A stretch of DNA of 16,035 bases, taken from the NCBI GenBank assembly GCA_029212425.1, contig JARGNC010000043.1:1-16035 (forward strand), given 5' to 3'. Of the stretch, positions 1-8,200 are shown one piece after another. Under the pieces are notes generated by a model. The model did not search any database and was not told the DNA's origin. It was given only the letters and a program-made list of their open reading frames with translations. The first letter of the stretch is position 1; every line of letters starts with the position of its first letter. The DNA comes from Phycisphaerales bacterium (GTDB lineage: Bacteria > Planctomycetota > Phycisphaerae > Phycisphaerales > UBA1924). The translations under genes were made by a program, and so were the position numbers.

Positions 1-749
1 CGCGCGCCCTTCGCTTTTGACTGGTGCGGCCCAAGCGGATAATCAATCACCTGATGGTTCGGCTGCACCCACCCATGCACCAACGCGATGTACCGCTTGT
101 TGACCTTGCGATCTTGGAACTGCGACCCCAGCTTCCAGTGCGCCTGGTCGGACTTGGCAAACACGATGCACCCCGAGGTGTTCCGATCGAGCCGATGCAC
201 CACACCGGGACGAGCGAAATCTTTCCCAACGCTCGACAGCCCCCCACCGGTCACATGCGCGAAGTGCCACGCGAGCGCATTGACCATCGTCCCGCGGTTT
301 TCTGATCGAGCGGGGTGCACAATGATGTCCGGATCCTTATTGAGCACGAGAATGTGGTCGTCCTCAAACAACACATTGAGCGGGATCTCGTCAGGTTGGA
401 TCTCACTCGACGGCGGAGGCGGGATAACCAGTTCAATCTCATCCCCCTCCTTGAGCTTCGTTGAGGGCTTTGCGGATTTACCGTTGACCGTCACCCCACC
501 ATCGCTCATCAGCGATTGCAACTGATTTCGGCTCATGAAAGTCACACGCGTCGTCAGGTATTTATCCAAACGAGTGGTCAGCGATGCGCGAGAAATCTCG
601 AAGCGAACGCGCACCAGAAAATCATCATCGCCCTGCTCTTGTGCATCTTGGTACGCGAGTCGGACCGCATCGGGATCAACCTTCCCGCCTGCATTGATCA
701 GGTCCGGGATGTGCGGCTCGGGCGCTTGATTGCCGCCCGAATCACTCAC
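1..749 (-). CDS. rluD: RluD-family 23S rRNA pseudouridine synthase, 3' end cut by window edge
   Basis: The predicted enzyme isomerises specific uridines to pseudouridine in large-subunit rRNA, in the cytoplasm. I read 249 codons; the C-terminus lies outside the window. An S4-type RNA-binding domain (about residues 56-108, starting LDKYL and including VTVNG) is followed by the RluA/RluD catalytic domain. The signature HRLDRNTSG is at residues 185-193 and contains the catalytic Asp188; the family norm is HRLDKDTSG, so K to R and D to N are mild variations. A KRYIALVHG block follows at about 218-226. The start is a GTG at 749-747 whose last two bases form part of the upstream gene's TGA stop (GTGA overlap), which argues for translational coupling and explains the missing separate ribosome-binding site. 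The N-terminal ~50 residues ahead of S4 are unusually long and not recognisable. RluD versus another RluA-family member cannot be settled from the visible part. Confidence 0.9.
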   Translation of the reverse strand, partial: MSDSGGNQAPEPHIPDLINAGGKVDPDAVRLAYQDAQEQGDDDFLVRVRFEISRASLTTRLDKYLTTRVTFMSRNQLQSLMSDGGVTVNGKSAKPSTKLKEGDEIELVIPPPPSSEIQPDEIPLNVLFEDDHILVLNKDPDIIVHPARSENRGTMVNALAWHFAHVTGGGLSSVGKDFARPGVVHRLDRNTSGCIVFAKSDQAHWKLGSQFQDRKVNKRYIALVHGWVQPNHQVIDYPLGPHQSKAKGA

Positions 750-1612
750 GGCTGATCGGTCTCTACTGGATTTGCCTCAGGTGTCTCAGAATCCTCAATC
801 CCAGAATCTGACGCCTCTGCATCTGCTCCTTCCGCATCACCTTCGGTAACTGAATCAGTCTCAGGAGTTGTCTCAGGGATTGCAGGAATCTCAAACACTT
901 CTTCGCCTGGGAGTGCAACGAGATCGGAGCTGTTCGGGAGCACAATCTCTTGATCGAAAGTCCCGAGCGCATCCAATCGCATCTGACCAAACGCGCCGAG
1001 TGCGGGCATCTGGATTTGATCTGCGAGCGTGATCACACGATTGTAGTTTGAAGCAGCACCATCAAAGTCTCTCTTGCACTCCGCGACCGCACCAGCACGG
1101 ATCAAGCCATGGATGGTCAGCAATGCTTTGCCATCGTCACCTTCCGTCAGTGCGATGACTTCCTTGGCAAGATCACCCGCTTGATCGAGGTACAGTTGGC
1201 GCTGATTTTCATCAAGCACATCGCCTTCGTTGACTGGTTCGCCGGTAAGTCTTGAGATTTCAGAACCGGGTTGTACACCTCGGAGATATGCCGTGAGGTA
1301 CAAATCTGTCGTGGTGAGCTTTGCAATCACAGGCACAGAGCGCACACCCGCGTAGGTTTCTGCGAGTACATTGAGCGATGCAGGGGATGGGTTCCCTCCC
1401 ATCGTCGCAGCTTGCAGATCACCGAACGCTCGATCGATCTTCTCAACTTTCTTCTGTTCCATCCAGCGAAGACCTGCCCAGACCAACGCCGCGATCGCGA
1501 ACACGAGGATGACAGGCGAACTCCACTTGTTCAAGAAGTCGATGAACTCCTTGTTGATCCGTGAGTCTTCGAGTCCTGCACCAGCGCGGATTTCTGTTTG
1601 ACGATCGTCCAT
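746..1612 (-). CDS. membrane-anchored TPR-like protein (YfgM/TPR_21-like)
   Basis: This is a 288-aa protein of uncertain role. The N-terminal ~30 residues are polar. One hydrophobic segment at about 33-50 (PVILVFAIAALVWAGL) is followed by K/R-rich residues and a helical, Ala/Leu-rich region to about residue 235 that looks like degenerate tetratricopeptide repeats. The tail, from about 235, is Glu/Asp/Pro/Thr-rich, low in complexity, and probably disordered. This architecture resembles the YfgM/TPR_21 group, single-pass inner-membrane proteins with TPRs facing the periplasm that have been linked to the Sec translocon. That assignment is by layout only; I see no diagnostic motif. The start is ATG at 1612, with an AGG core 8 nt upstream on the minus strand. 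Its stop overlaps the GTG start of the RluD-type gene, so the two are probably one transcript. Confidence 0.75.
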   Translation of the reverse strand: MDDRQTEIRAGAGLEDSRINKEFIDFLNKWSSPVILVFAIAALVWAGLRWMEQKKVEKIDRAFGDLQAATMGGNPSPASLNVLAETYAGVRSVPVIAKLTTTDLYLTAYLRGVQPGSEISRLTGEPVNEGDVLDENQRQLYLDQAGDLAKEVIALTEGDDGKALLTIHGLIRAGAVAECKRDFDGAASNYNRVITLADQIQMPALGAFGQMRLDALGTFDQEIVLPNSSDLVALPGEEVFEIPAIPETTPETDSVTEGDAEGADAEASDSGIEDSETPEANPVETDQP

Positions 1613-1664
1613 TGGTCTACCTACTGAATTTTGTGCCCATTAATCGAGGAACACAGGTTCGCAT

Positions 1665-1673
1665 TGTGGATAA
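1665..1673 (+). promoter_or_regulatory. perfect DnaA-box 9-mer
   Basis: TGTGGATAA is an exact match to the classical DnaA box (TTATCCACA on the other strand). It lies in the 135-nt gap upstream of the TPR-like gene. It is a single copy; I saw no perfect second copy in the window, only a one-mismatch version at 12770-12778. A lone 9-mer can occur by chance, so function is doubtful. Confidence 0.25.
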
Positions 1674-1720
1674 CCCGCTGAAGATCTGTCTTCGAACGGA
1701 TCGGGAGATGATCTTAGCTT

Positions 1721-1746
1721 CCTCAGCACTCTAAAGCCCGCTGAGG
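1721..1746 (-). terminator. hairpin just after the GTPase stop, possible weak terminator
   Basis: CCTCAGC and GCTGAGG form a perfect 7-bp stem around a 12-nt loop, one base beyond the stop codon of the MnmE-like gene on the minus strand. No U-tract follows, so it could be a factor-dependent terminator or an mRNA 3'-end stabiliser rather than an intrinsic terminator. Confidence 0.3.
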
Positions 1747-1747
1747 G

Positions 1748-2722
1748 TCAGGAATCCCAGAATCGCCATGGTCTAGGGTCGTTGATCGCCTCCTCAGGAA
1801 CCAATCGCTCCCGAACAAGAGCAGCAAGTTCAGCGATTCCAGCCCCTGTTTTGCTGCTGCATCGACAGTCCACTGGAACCGCCCCCGTTCCCAGATCAGA
1901 CCGAACCCCAACACGAATAATCGGCGTTTCTGTTGGGATAAGCGATAGCAGCCGAGGATCGAGTGCCCCTACACCATCCTTGGAATCGATCGCGTGAACC
2001 ACCAAATCCGTACGCTCAATGATCGGCGAGACCAACTCCAACTCGTCCCCGACTTCAACTTCCGTATCAACCCCAGGCGTATCAACCCAACGCACCGCGA
2101 GCCCAGCAACATCCAGCATCACGCCGACATGATCGCGCGTTGTCCCAGCATGATCCGAGACCATCGCAACCGAACTCCCCGCGAGCGCATTGACCAGCGA
2201 AGACTTTCCAATATTCGCATTGCCCATCGCGACAACCAACGCAGGCTCAATCAATCGACGCAGCACCCCGGCATCCGCATAGTCTTGTCCGTTGTCGTGT
2301 GCCCGCCAGCGTGTTGGTTGCTCCATCAGCAAGTCCACTCCCAATGGGCTCTGCATCTTCGCGAGCGATTTGAGCATCCGTGCTTCGTGGATATCCTCCG
2401 CTTCGGGATAGACATGCGTCGGAAGTGCTTCAGTTCCCAACCCAATCCCTGCGTCTGACAATGCATTTGAAATAGCTCGCGTCATACCGATCCCCCCATG
2501 AGGCATCAGCAGTAGCGATTCAGCATCAAAACGAGCGATCAGCACTTCATCAAGATCGAACAGCGACACCAAACGAATCTGACCAACAGCCAAAGGTCGA
2601 ATCTTGAGTAGATCGAAATCGCGATCCGGATCCGGCAACGAAACGTGTAGAATCGAAACCGCCCCCACTGCATTGTGCGGGGTTTCTATCCAATGGAAAG
2701 ATGGTCGACCAGGAGCATTCAC
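1748..2722 (-). CDS. short MnmE/TrmE-like GTPase lacking the MnmE C-terminal domain
   Basis: This 324-aa protein resembles the tRNA-modification GTPase MnmE (about 450 aa) but stops after the G domain. The N-terminal part keeps MnmE-like traces: an AVGAVSILHVS stretch (about 18-28) like the GAIGI-R start, and an HGG motif (75-77). The G domain has a P-loop GNANIGKS (167-174), TT in AGTTRD (194-195) for G2, DTPG (214-217) for G3, and SSKTGAGI (289-296) for G5. The G4 position reads VRSD instead of NKxD, so the base-contacting Asn is absent. The C-terminal helical half with the catalytic CxGK motif of true MnmE is missing; the protein ends RPWRFWDS. The start is GTG at 2722, three bases after the pantothenate kinase stop. 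GTP binding is likely; the standard MnmE reaction on tRNA wobble uridine is unlikely. Confidence 0.8.
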   Translation of the reverse strand: MNAPGRPSFHWIETPHNAVGAVSILHVSLPDPDRDFDLLKIRPLAVGQIRLVSLFDLDEVLIARFDAESLLLMPHGGIGMTRAISNALSDAGIGLGTEALPTHVYPEAEDIHEARMLKSLAKMQSPLGVDLLMEQPTRWRAHDNGQDYADAGVLRRLIEPALVVAMGNANIGKSSLVNALAGSSVAMVSDHAGTTRDHVGVMLDVAGLAVRWVDTPGVDTEVEVGDELELVSPIIERTDLVVHAIDSKDGVGALDPRLLSLIPTETPIIRVGVRSDLGTGAVPVDCRCSSKTGAGIAELAALVRERLVPEEAINDPRPWRFWDS

Positions 2723-2725
2723 GGC

Positions 2726-3571
2726 TCAATCGTCATCTACATCCGCTTCCATCGACAGAAGCTGCAAGCACGCAATGCGGATGCCTTGGAGTTGTAGATC
2801 AGGCATAAACGCGTCGATCACCTCGTCGTCCTCGAGCACCCCCATGTCACCACCGGTGACGATGGTCTTTGGATACCCTTGGTAATGCTCCGCGTATCGC
2901 TCAGTCAGCAAACGAACTGCCCCCTGGATTGCCGAAGTCACTCCAAGCAAGATCGCATCGTCTGTTTGCTTTCCTGGTTCTCTCGATGTGGGATCAAGCT
3001 TGCGATACACCAGCTTCGGAAGACTAGAGGTCGAATCGTGCAGCGATGAGAGCATCAGCGACAATCCCGGCAAAATCGCACCGCCGTGGAAAACTCCAGT
3101 CCCATCCACAAAGTCCACAGTCACCGCGGTCCCGACATCAATCACAACGCACGCTTGTTTGAGTTGGTCAAACGCACCGATAGCGCACAACAAGCGATCT
3201 TGTCCAACAGTCATCTCCCCTGCATCTGTCAAGGTGTGCTTGATTGGGATCTGAAAGTCTCGGCCGAACCTGTAAATATTCTGCCCCACCGCTTTCCGGG
3301 TCGCCCGCTCGATCTCGTCGGCAAACTGAGAATGGACAGATGACAGCACAATCGTGGCTTCCTGGTCACTGTCAGCATTCGAATCAAGGATCTCCTTGAC
3401 CCGCTGAGCGATCTCTTCAGACTCCGATGAAACAAAGGACTGTGGATTGAGACACTCTTTGGAGACAAAGGACCCAACCCTCGTCCTGCTGTTTCCCACA
3501 GCTATCGCGATCAGCAAACCCAGCGACGGGAGGTCAGATCCAGTGATTTCGGCAGATGATTCTTGGGTCAT
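2726..3571 (-). CDS. coaX: type III pantothenate kinase (CoaX-like), first phosphate motif altered
   Basis: Type III pantothenate kinase phosphorylates pantothenate, the first step of coenzyme A synthesis, in the cytoplasm. The 281-aa length is slightly above the usual ~255. Visible motifs are AVGNSRT (24-30), which aligns with the family DxGNT/S phosphate motif; GQDR (123-126) with the conserved catalytic Asp125; GTAVTVD (147-153); GGAILPG (163-169); and a late TGGD. In the first motif Asp is replaced by Ala24, read directly as codon GCT, which should weaken Mg/ATP binding. I chose ATG at 3571 because family members begin close to the first phosphate motif. An in-frame TTG at 3640 would add 23 residues without homology-like content. 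The gene leads a two-gene unit with the MnmE-like GTPase. It is either a diverged active kinase or an inactive paralogue. Confidence 0.82.
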   Translation of the reverse strand: MTQESSAEITGSDLPSLGLLIAIAVGNSRTRVGSFVSKECLNPQSFVSSESEEIAQRVKEILDSNADSDQEATIVLSSVHSQFADEIERATRKAVGQNIYRFGRDFQIPIKHTLTDAGEMTVGQDRLLCAIGAFDQLKQACVVIDVGTAVTVDFVDGTGVFHGGAILPGLSLMLSSLHDSTSSLPKLVYRKLDPTSREPGKQTDDAILLGVTSAIQGAVRLLTERYAEHYQGYPKTIVTGGDMGVLEDDEVIDAFMPDLQLQGIRIACLQLLSMEADVDDD

Positions 3572-3699
3572 GCCATAAGCGTATGCGCTGGTCGCCGATT
3601 CCGCCCTGAATCGGACCTCACAAGCAAGAATCCACGACAAAGACTACCCTATCGTCTGCGATACAGCGCAATGCTGGTGCACACGGAGCCTCAATACAA

Positions 3700-4716
3700 A
3701 TGTCACGCTGCATCTCTGATGAATCAATTGAACGGCGAGCAATCAAAGGCTTCCAGTTCCCACTCGGCGTGTATCCCGTTGAGGTCATGATTCCACAAGA
3801 AGGCTACACCTCGGAGTATGAACCCGCGGACGGCGATGATGGCATGGAAGGCATGGACGAAGTCGAAGCGTGGCCGGATCGCTATGTCTACGACATCGTG
3901 GTCAGCAATCCACGACTCGAAGCACTCTGGGTCCAGGTTTTCGCAATGATGCCAGGCCGGATCTACCCCATCCTGGACTACATCGGACATGATCGCTATC
4001 GAGAAATCGACCCCTACATCGCGTACGAACCGATCGGACAAGAACGAATCACCAACTTCCTCCAACGCTACCGAGATTTCTTCTTTGAAGACGGCATGGT
4101 CGGTTTCGGTGCCGTCAGCGAGGAGCCGTTTTTCTACGCATTTGTGGATGAACACAAAATTCTGACAATCCGCATCGAACCCGAGCTCCGCCCAAAGCTT
4201 GAAAAACTCCTCGCGGCATTCGACCTTGCCCCGATCGACGAACCCGCTGGAGCAGATGCCGCGGCACACGAGCACAGATCGGTGCTCTTAACCTCAAACG
4301 AGCGTCCAGACCTCCTCAACGCAGATGAAATTGTTGAACTCGCTCGTGAGAGTTGGGCATTGGTGCTCAATATCGACCCTGAGTCCAATCTAGACGACGA
4401 TGGCAACGAACTCGGCATCACCTATTTCCGTTGCTTGCTTCGACACACATCCGACCAAAACCCAACCTCAAAGTACGCTGAAGTGATTTGCACAGCGGAA
4501 TGCATGCTCCAAGCGGAAGCGATCGCGATGCAAGCAGCCGACGAACTCCTCGATCAAATGGAAAACAATAACGCGGTTTCCGACCTGATCTTGCTGAGCG
4601 CGGATCGGATGTATCCCGAAGATGTCACTGTCGAGGGGGCTGACTCAAAATCATCGAAGTCACTCACCAAAAAACACTTACAGTCGCCCCAGCTGCTCAG
4701 CGCCCGCTGGATGTAA
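3700..4716 (+). CDS. conserved-looking hypothetical protein, acidic, 338 aa
   Basis: I do not recognise this protein. It is soluble-looking, with no signal peptide or membrane segment, and strongly acidic. Residues about 30-60 are a Glu/Asp/Gly/Met-rich linker. Residues about 60-185 look like a folded alpha/beta domain containing VYDIVVSNPRLEALW and a Tyr/Phe/Arg-rich RYRDFFFEDG stretch. An Ala/Glu/His linker leads to a second alpha/beta domain from about 205-310, and the Ser/Lys-rich end looks disordered. Codon usage matches the neighbours, which supports a real gene. The start is ATG at 3700 with GGAG 11 nt upstream; a later ATG at 3787 has no better spacing. The gene is divergent from the pantothenate kinase, so the 128-nt gap must carry back-to-back promoters. 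No function is proposed. Confidence 0.72.
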   Translation: MSRCISDESIERRAIKGFQFPLGVYPVEVMIPQEGYTSEYEPADGDDGMEGMDEVEAWPDRYVYDIVVSNPRLEALWVQVFAMMPGRIYPILDYIGHDRYREIDPYIAYEPIGQERITNFLQRYRDFFFEDGMVGFGAVSEEPFFYAFVDEHKILTIRIEPELRPKLEKLLAAFDLAPIDEPAGADAAAHEHRSVLLTSNERPDLLNADEIVELARESWALVLNIDPESNLDDDGNELGITYFRCLLRHTSDQNPTSKYAEVICTAECMLQAEAIAMQAADELLDQMENNNAVSDLILLSADRMYPEDVTVEGADSKSSKSLTKKHLQSPQLLSARWM

Positions 4717-5220
4717 ACGCATTTCTGCCCAACCCCCAGGACTATAAACAGCTCTATTGATCATTGAGAGCGTGGTTGTATTGATGGATTTGGTGCTGGA
4801 TCCCTACGCGTCGACTTCATCTGCCACGATTTCGACAGATCAACCAAATCAGTTTGGAATCATGGAAACCCCACCCAGATTTTTGCGGATAGGTGATACA
4901 TCGCTTGTCTAGCACAGCCCCGCTTCTGTGCGACACAGACTCGATGGTACGGGACAACACCAACGCCAGATTTGGACATCCGCATCAGATGAACGAATGA
5001 CGATCCGTTCTGTTGCAGATGAATAGGGATCAAAATCATGCCAATCATTTGCGATTTGACCCCGATGCCGGTATTGTCCTCCCCTACGGTCTCCAAGCGT
5101 CAGCGGGCGTGCATGATGGCTGTATTGCGGATACTATGATAGTGACCGCTCACAATAAGTAGAACCATATGTAGTTGGCCGGTGTGCCGGCTCAAAACAC
5201 CTTGAACGGAGTGATCCCGG
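4717..5220 (+). other. 504-nt region without a convincing gene
   Basis: This is the longest non-coding stretch in the window. It holds a 5-bp stem hairpin just after the preceding gene (GCTCT at 4751-4755 with AGAGC at 4767-4771), and a 42-codon plus-strand ORF from ATG 4783 to TAG 4909 with no good ribosome-binding site. A 78-codon minus-strand ORF (4860-5096) lacks homology-like character. Near the secretin gene there is a TATGAT hexamer at 5135-5140 that could serve as a -10 element, although the -35 position is poor. A small GCCGG/CCGGC hairpin lies at 5178-5191 in the presumed leader. I recognise no riboswitch or known small RNA fold. Base composition is less codon-like than the flanking genes. 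Confidence 0.5.
5135..5140 (+). promoter_or_regulatory. possible -10 element for the secretin gene
   Basis: TATGAT matches the sigma-70 -10 consensus at five of six positions and lies 80 nt upstream of the secretin ATG. The hexamer 17 nt upstream (CATGAT) is not a convincing -35 element, so this is a weak call. Confidence 0.25.
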
Positions 5221-8200
5221 ATGTCACCCAGCAGACAACGATTCGTGACCTTGCTTCTCGCCACTACAGGAGCCGCGGCTTCATTTGCACACGCAAATGT
5301 TGAACCCGACATCTCCCCATCAATCACAGCAAGTGTCAATGCGACCGATGTGCTTGATCGTGCAACGCATCTCGTGTCCGAGGGACAAGTGATTCGAGCC
5401 CGCGCTCTGGTCCAAGCACTCCAAGACTCCCCAGCCGGACTTTCGCTTGGTGACGAGCTCGACACCCGAGTCTGGAAGCTTCTTGCAGAGATCGAACGAA
5501 CTATTCAACGCACAGATCGCCACGATATTGCACTCCAAAAAGCACAACAGTCGCTCGGAGCCGACCAACTGGTCGAAGCAGAACGCCAAACACAGATTGT
5601 CTTCAACTCCACGAAGTCCACTCCGGACCAGATCGACCGCGCCAACGCGATCTCTGGACAGATCAAACTCCGCCGTGATCAAGCCCTCCCGTTGATCCCA
5701 GCAACCCTCAACTCAGCAATCGATTCATTCAACCAAGGCGACTACGCCCGCTCGAAGACCGTCATCCAGCGAATCGGTCAGCTCGGACTTGAGCTCGATG
5801 CACCGACCCGACGGAAGCTGAGCATCTACCGCACTCGCATCGCGGACCTCGAACAAACCCGCGGCGAGACCTTTGGTGCCGCGACCCCATCAATGGGTAT
5901 GCTCGCACCAGAGTCCGGTGCAAGCACCGAATGGCTCATCACCAACGCTGAAGAAATGCTCTCTCAGCCTACAGAAGTCACCGGCGACGAACCAGATGTC
6001 GAAATCATCGAAGTCGAGCCAACCGCTTCTTACGCAAGCGATGAACCAGTCGAAGAAGTCGATCTCGTCGAAACCGCTCGTAAGTTCCAAGCACAAACCC
6101 TGCTTGCCAACGCGAACATCGCATTCGAAGAACGCAGACTCAACGACGCGTTGACCTCCTACAACGACCTCCTGAACAACTTCTCTTCGTACATCTCACA
6201 GGAAGAGCGTGCTCAAGCCGCTCAGCGTCTCAACGAAGTAGAAATCTCCCTCGGCATCCAAGGCGGCCCAAGCGAAGGTGGCCTCGAAGATCCGATCGAA
6301 GAACGCAGCATCATCATGCAGCGTCTGACCGCGACCTACGACAACCTCACCAGCCAAGCACGTGCAGCGCTCGCTTCAGGTGATACCTCAGTCGCGTCCG
6401 GCTTGGTCGCACAAGCACGCCTGGAAGTCCAGCGTGCACGCGATGTCATGCCTGAAGCAACCTACGAGCAATACATCACTGATCTCGACACGATGTCATC
6501 AAACATCGCACAACGCGAAGAACAACTCCGTCAATCCCGTCTTGAGCGTGAAGCCGCCGAGCGTGAGCAGCGGACACTGGAACTCGAAACACAGCGTCTC
6601 AATCAGCGCGACGAGCGTGTGCTCGCATCGCTCGAACGCGTCCGAGCACTCCAATCGGAACTCAAGTACGAAGAAGCACTCGAGATCGTTGAGAACATCC
6701 TCTTCCTTGATCCAGCAAACCCATCAGGCCTGCTTCTCAAGGACATCATCGAGGACACCATCGTCTACCGTGACTTCCTCGGCTTCCAACGCGACAAGAA
6801 CCTGAGCTACGCACACGAATCGCTCGACAACCAAGAGGCGATGATCCTCCCGGACTTCCTGCTTGACTACCCAGATGACTGGCCAGCGATCAGCTTCCGC
6901 CGTGGATCAACCCTGGAGTTTGCAGATTCTGAGTCCAACCGCGCCGTGCTCACACAGCTCCGCGAAACCCGCATGCCTGTCGATTTCGATGACAACTCAT
7001 TCGAAGATGTCCTCGCGTTCATCGGCACCACCGCGAATCTCGACATCGACACCGACTGGGAATCACTCGCAGACATCGGTGTTGACCCAGACTCCCCGAT
7101 CACCCTCCGCTTGAACAATGTCACCCTCGAGGTCCTCCTCGATCGCGTCCTTGCCAAAGCATCAGATCCCGTCCTCCCAGCAAGCTGGGCTGTCCAAGAC
7201 GGCATCCTGACCATCTCATCAGACGATGTCCTTCGTCAGAACACACTGCTCGAAATCTACGATGTTCGTGACCTGCTCTTTGAAGTCCCAGACTTCGATA
7301 ACGCACCACAGTTCAACATCCAGCAAAGCGGTGGCGGCGGTTCAGGCCAAAGCCCCTTCTCCGGTGGTGGTCAAAATATCACACTCACAACCCGCGGCGA
7401 CCGCGTTACCGCGATCTCCGATCTCATCCAAGCGAGTGTTGACCCAGACGGATGGGCTGATGCAGGTGGTGACACCAGCTCGCTCACCGAACTCAACGGC
7501 AACTTCATCATCACCACCACCCCACGCTACCATCGCGAAGTGATCGGCTTGCTGAACAAGCTCCGCTCGCAGCGTGCGGTTCAGATCAATGTCGAAACCC
7601 GATTCATGTCCGTCGATCAGAACTTCTTCGAGCAGATCGGCTTCGATATCGACATGTACTTCAACGCCAACAACACCGAGTACCAACGCACGAATCTCAT
7701 CGATCCGTCGCTGCTCCCTTCGGACTTCTTTGATCCAATCACCGGTCTCCTCAACGACAACGTCACCGGCGGCGGTCTCCAACTCGTTGACACCGATGGT
7801 GACGGCGTCTCTGACGCAGTCCAAGCAATCAACCAAGCGGTCTGGGGACCAGGCAACAACGGTGGCGCAGGTCTACCAAACGATCAGTGGTCCATCATCC
7901 GTGCCGCTCAGAACTCGTTCGGCTTGACCGAAACCCTCGCTGGTGCGAGCTCGTTTGCAGCTGACATTCTCGGTGCAAACCCAGCACTCGGTGTCACCGC
8001 TCGATTCCTCGACGATGTCCAGGTCGACTTCCTCGTTGAAGCAACCCAAGCGGATCAACGCTCGGTGACTCTCACCGCACCACGCCTGACCTTCACCAAC
8101 GGTCAGCGAGCGTTCATCACCGTCTCGACCACAACAACTTATGTCTCTGACCTCACACCAATCACCGGTTCAAACTCCGGTGCGTTTGATCCTGTCCTCC

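Noticed and set aside
1491..1500. GCGATCGC-type octamers resembling cyanobacterial HIP1 sites
   Set aside because: They occur only sporadically here and fit the general GATC richness; gene content is not cyanobacterial.
3572..3640. TTG-started 23-residue extension of the pantothenate kinase
   Set aside because: The extension has no family-like content, and the ATG at 3571 sits closer to the first phosphate motif as is usual.
4783..4911. 42-codon plus-strand ORF in the same gap
   Set aside because: No good Shine-Dalgarno sequence and no recognisable motif; kept only as part of the gap description.
4860..5096. 78-codon minus-strand ORF in the long gap
   Set aside because: No ribosome-binding site, no recognisable domain, and composition unlike the real genes.
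7342..7836. 164-codon ORF antisense to the secretin
   Set aside because: The sense frame has clear secretin homology; the antisense ORF reflects codon bias of the sense gene.
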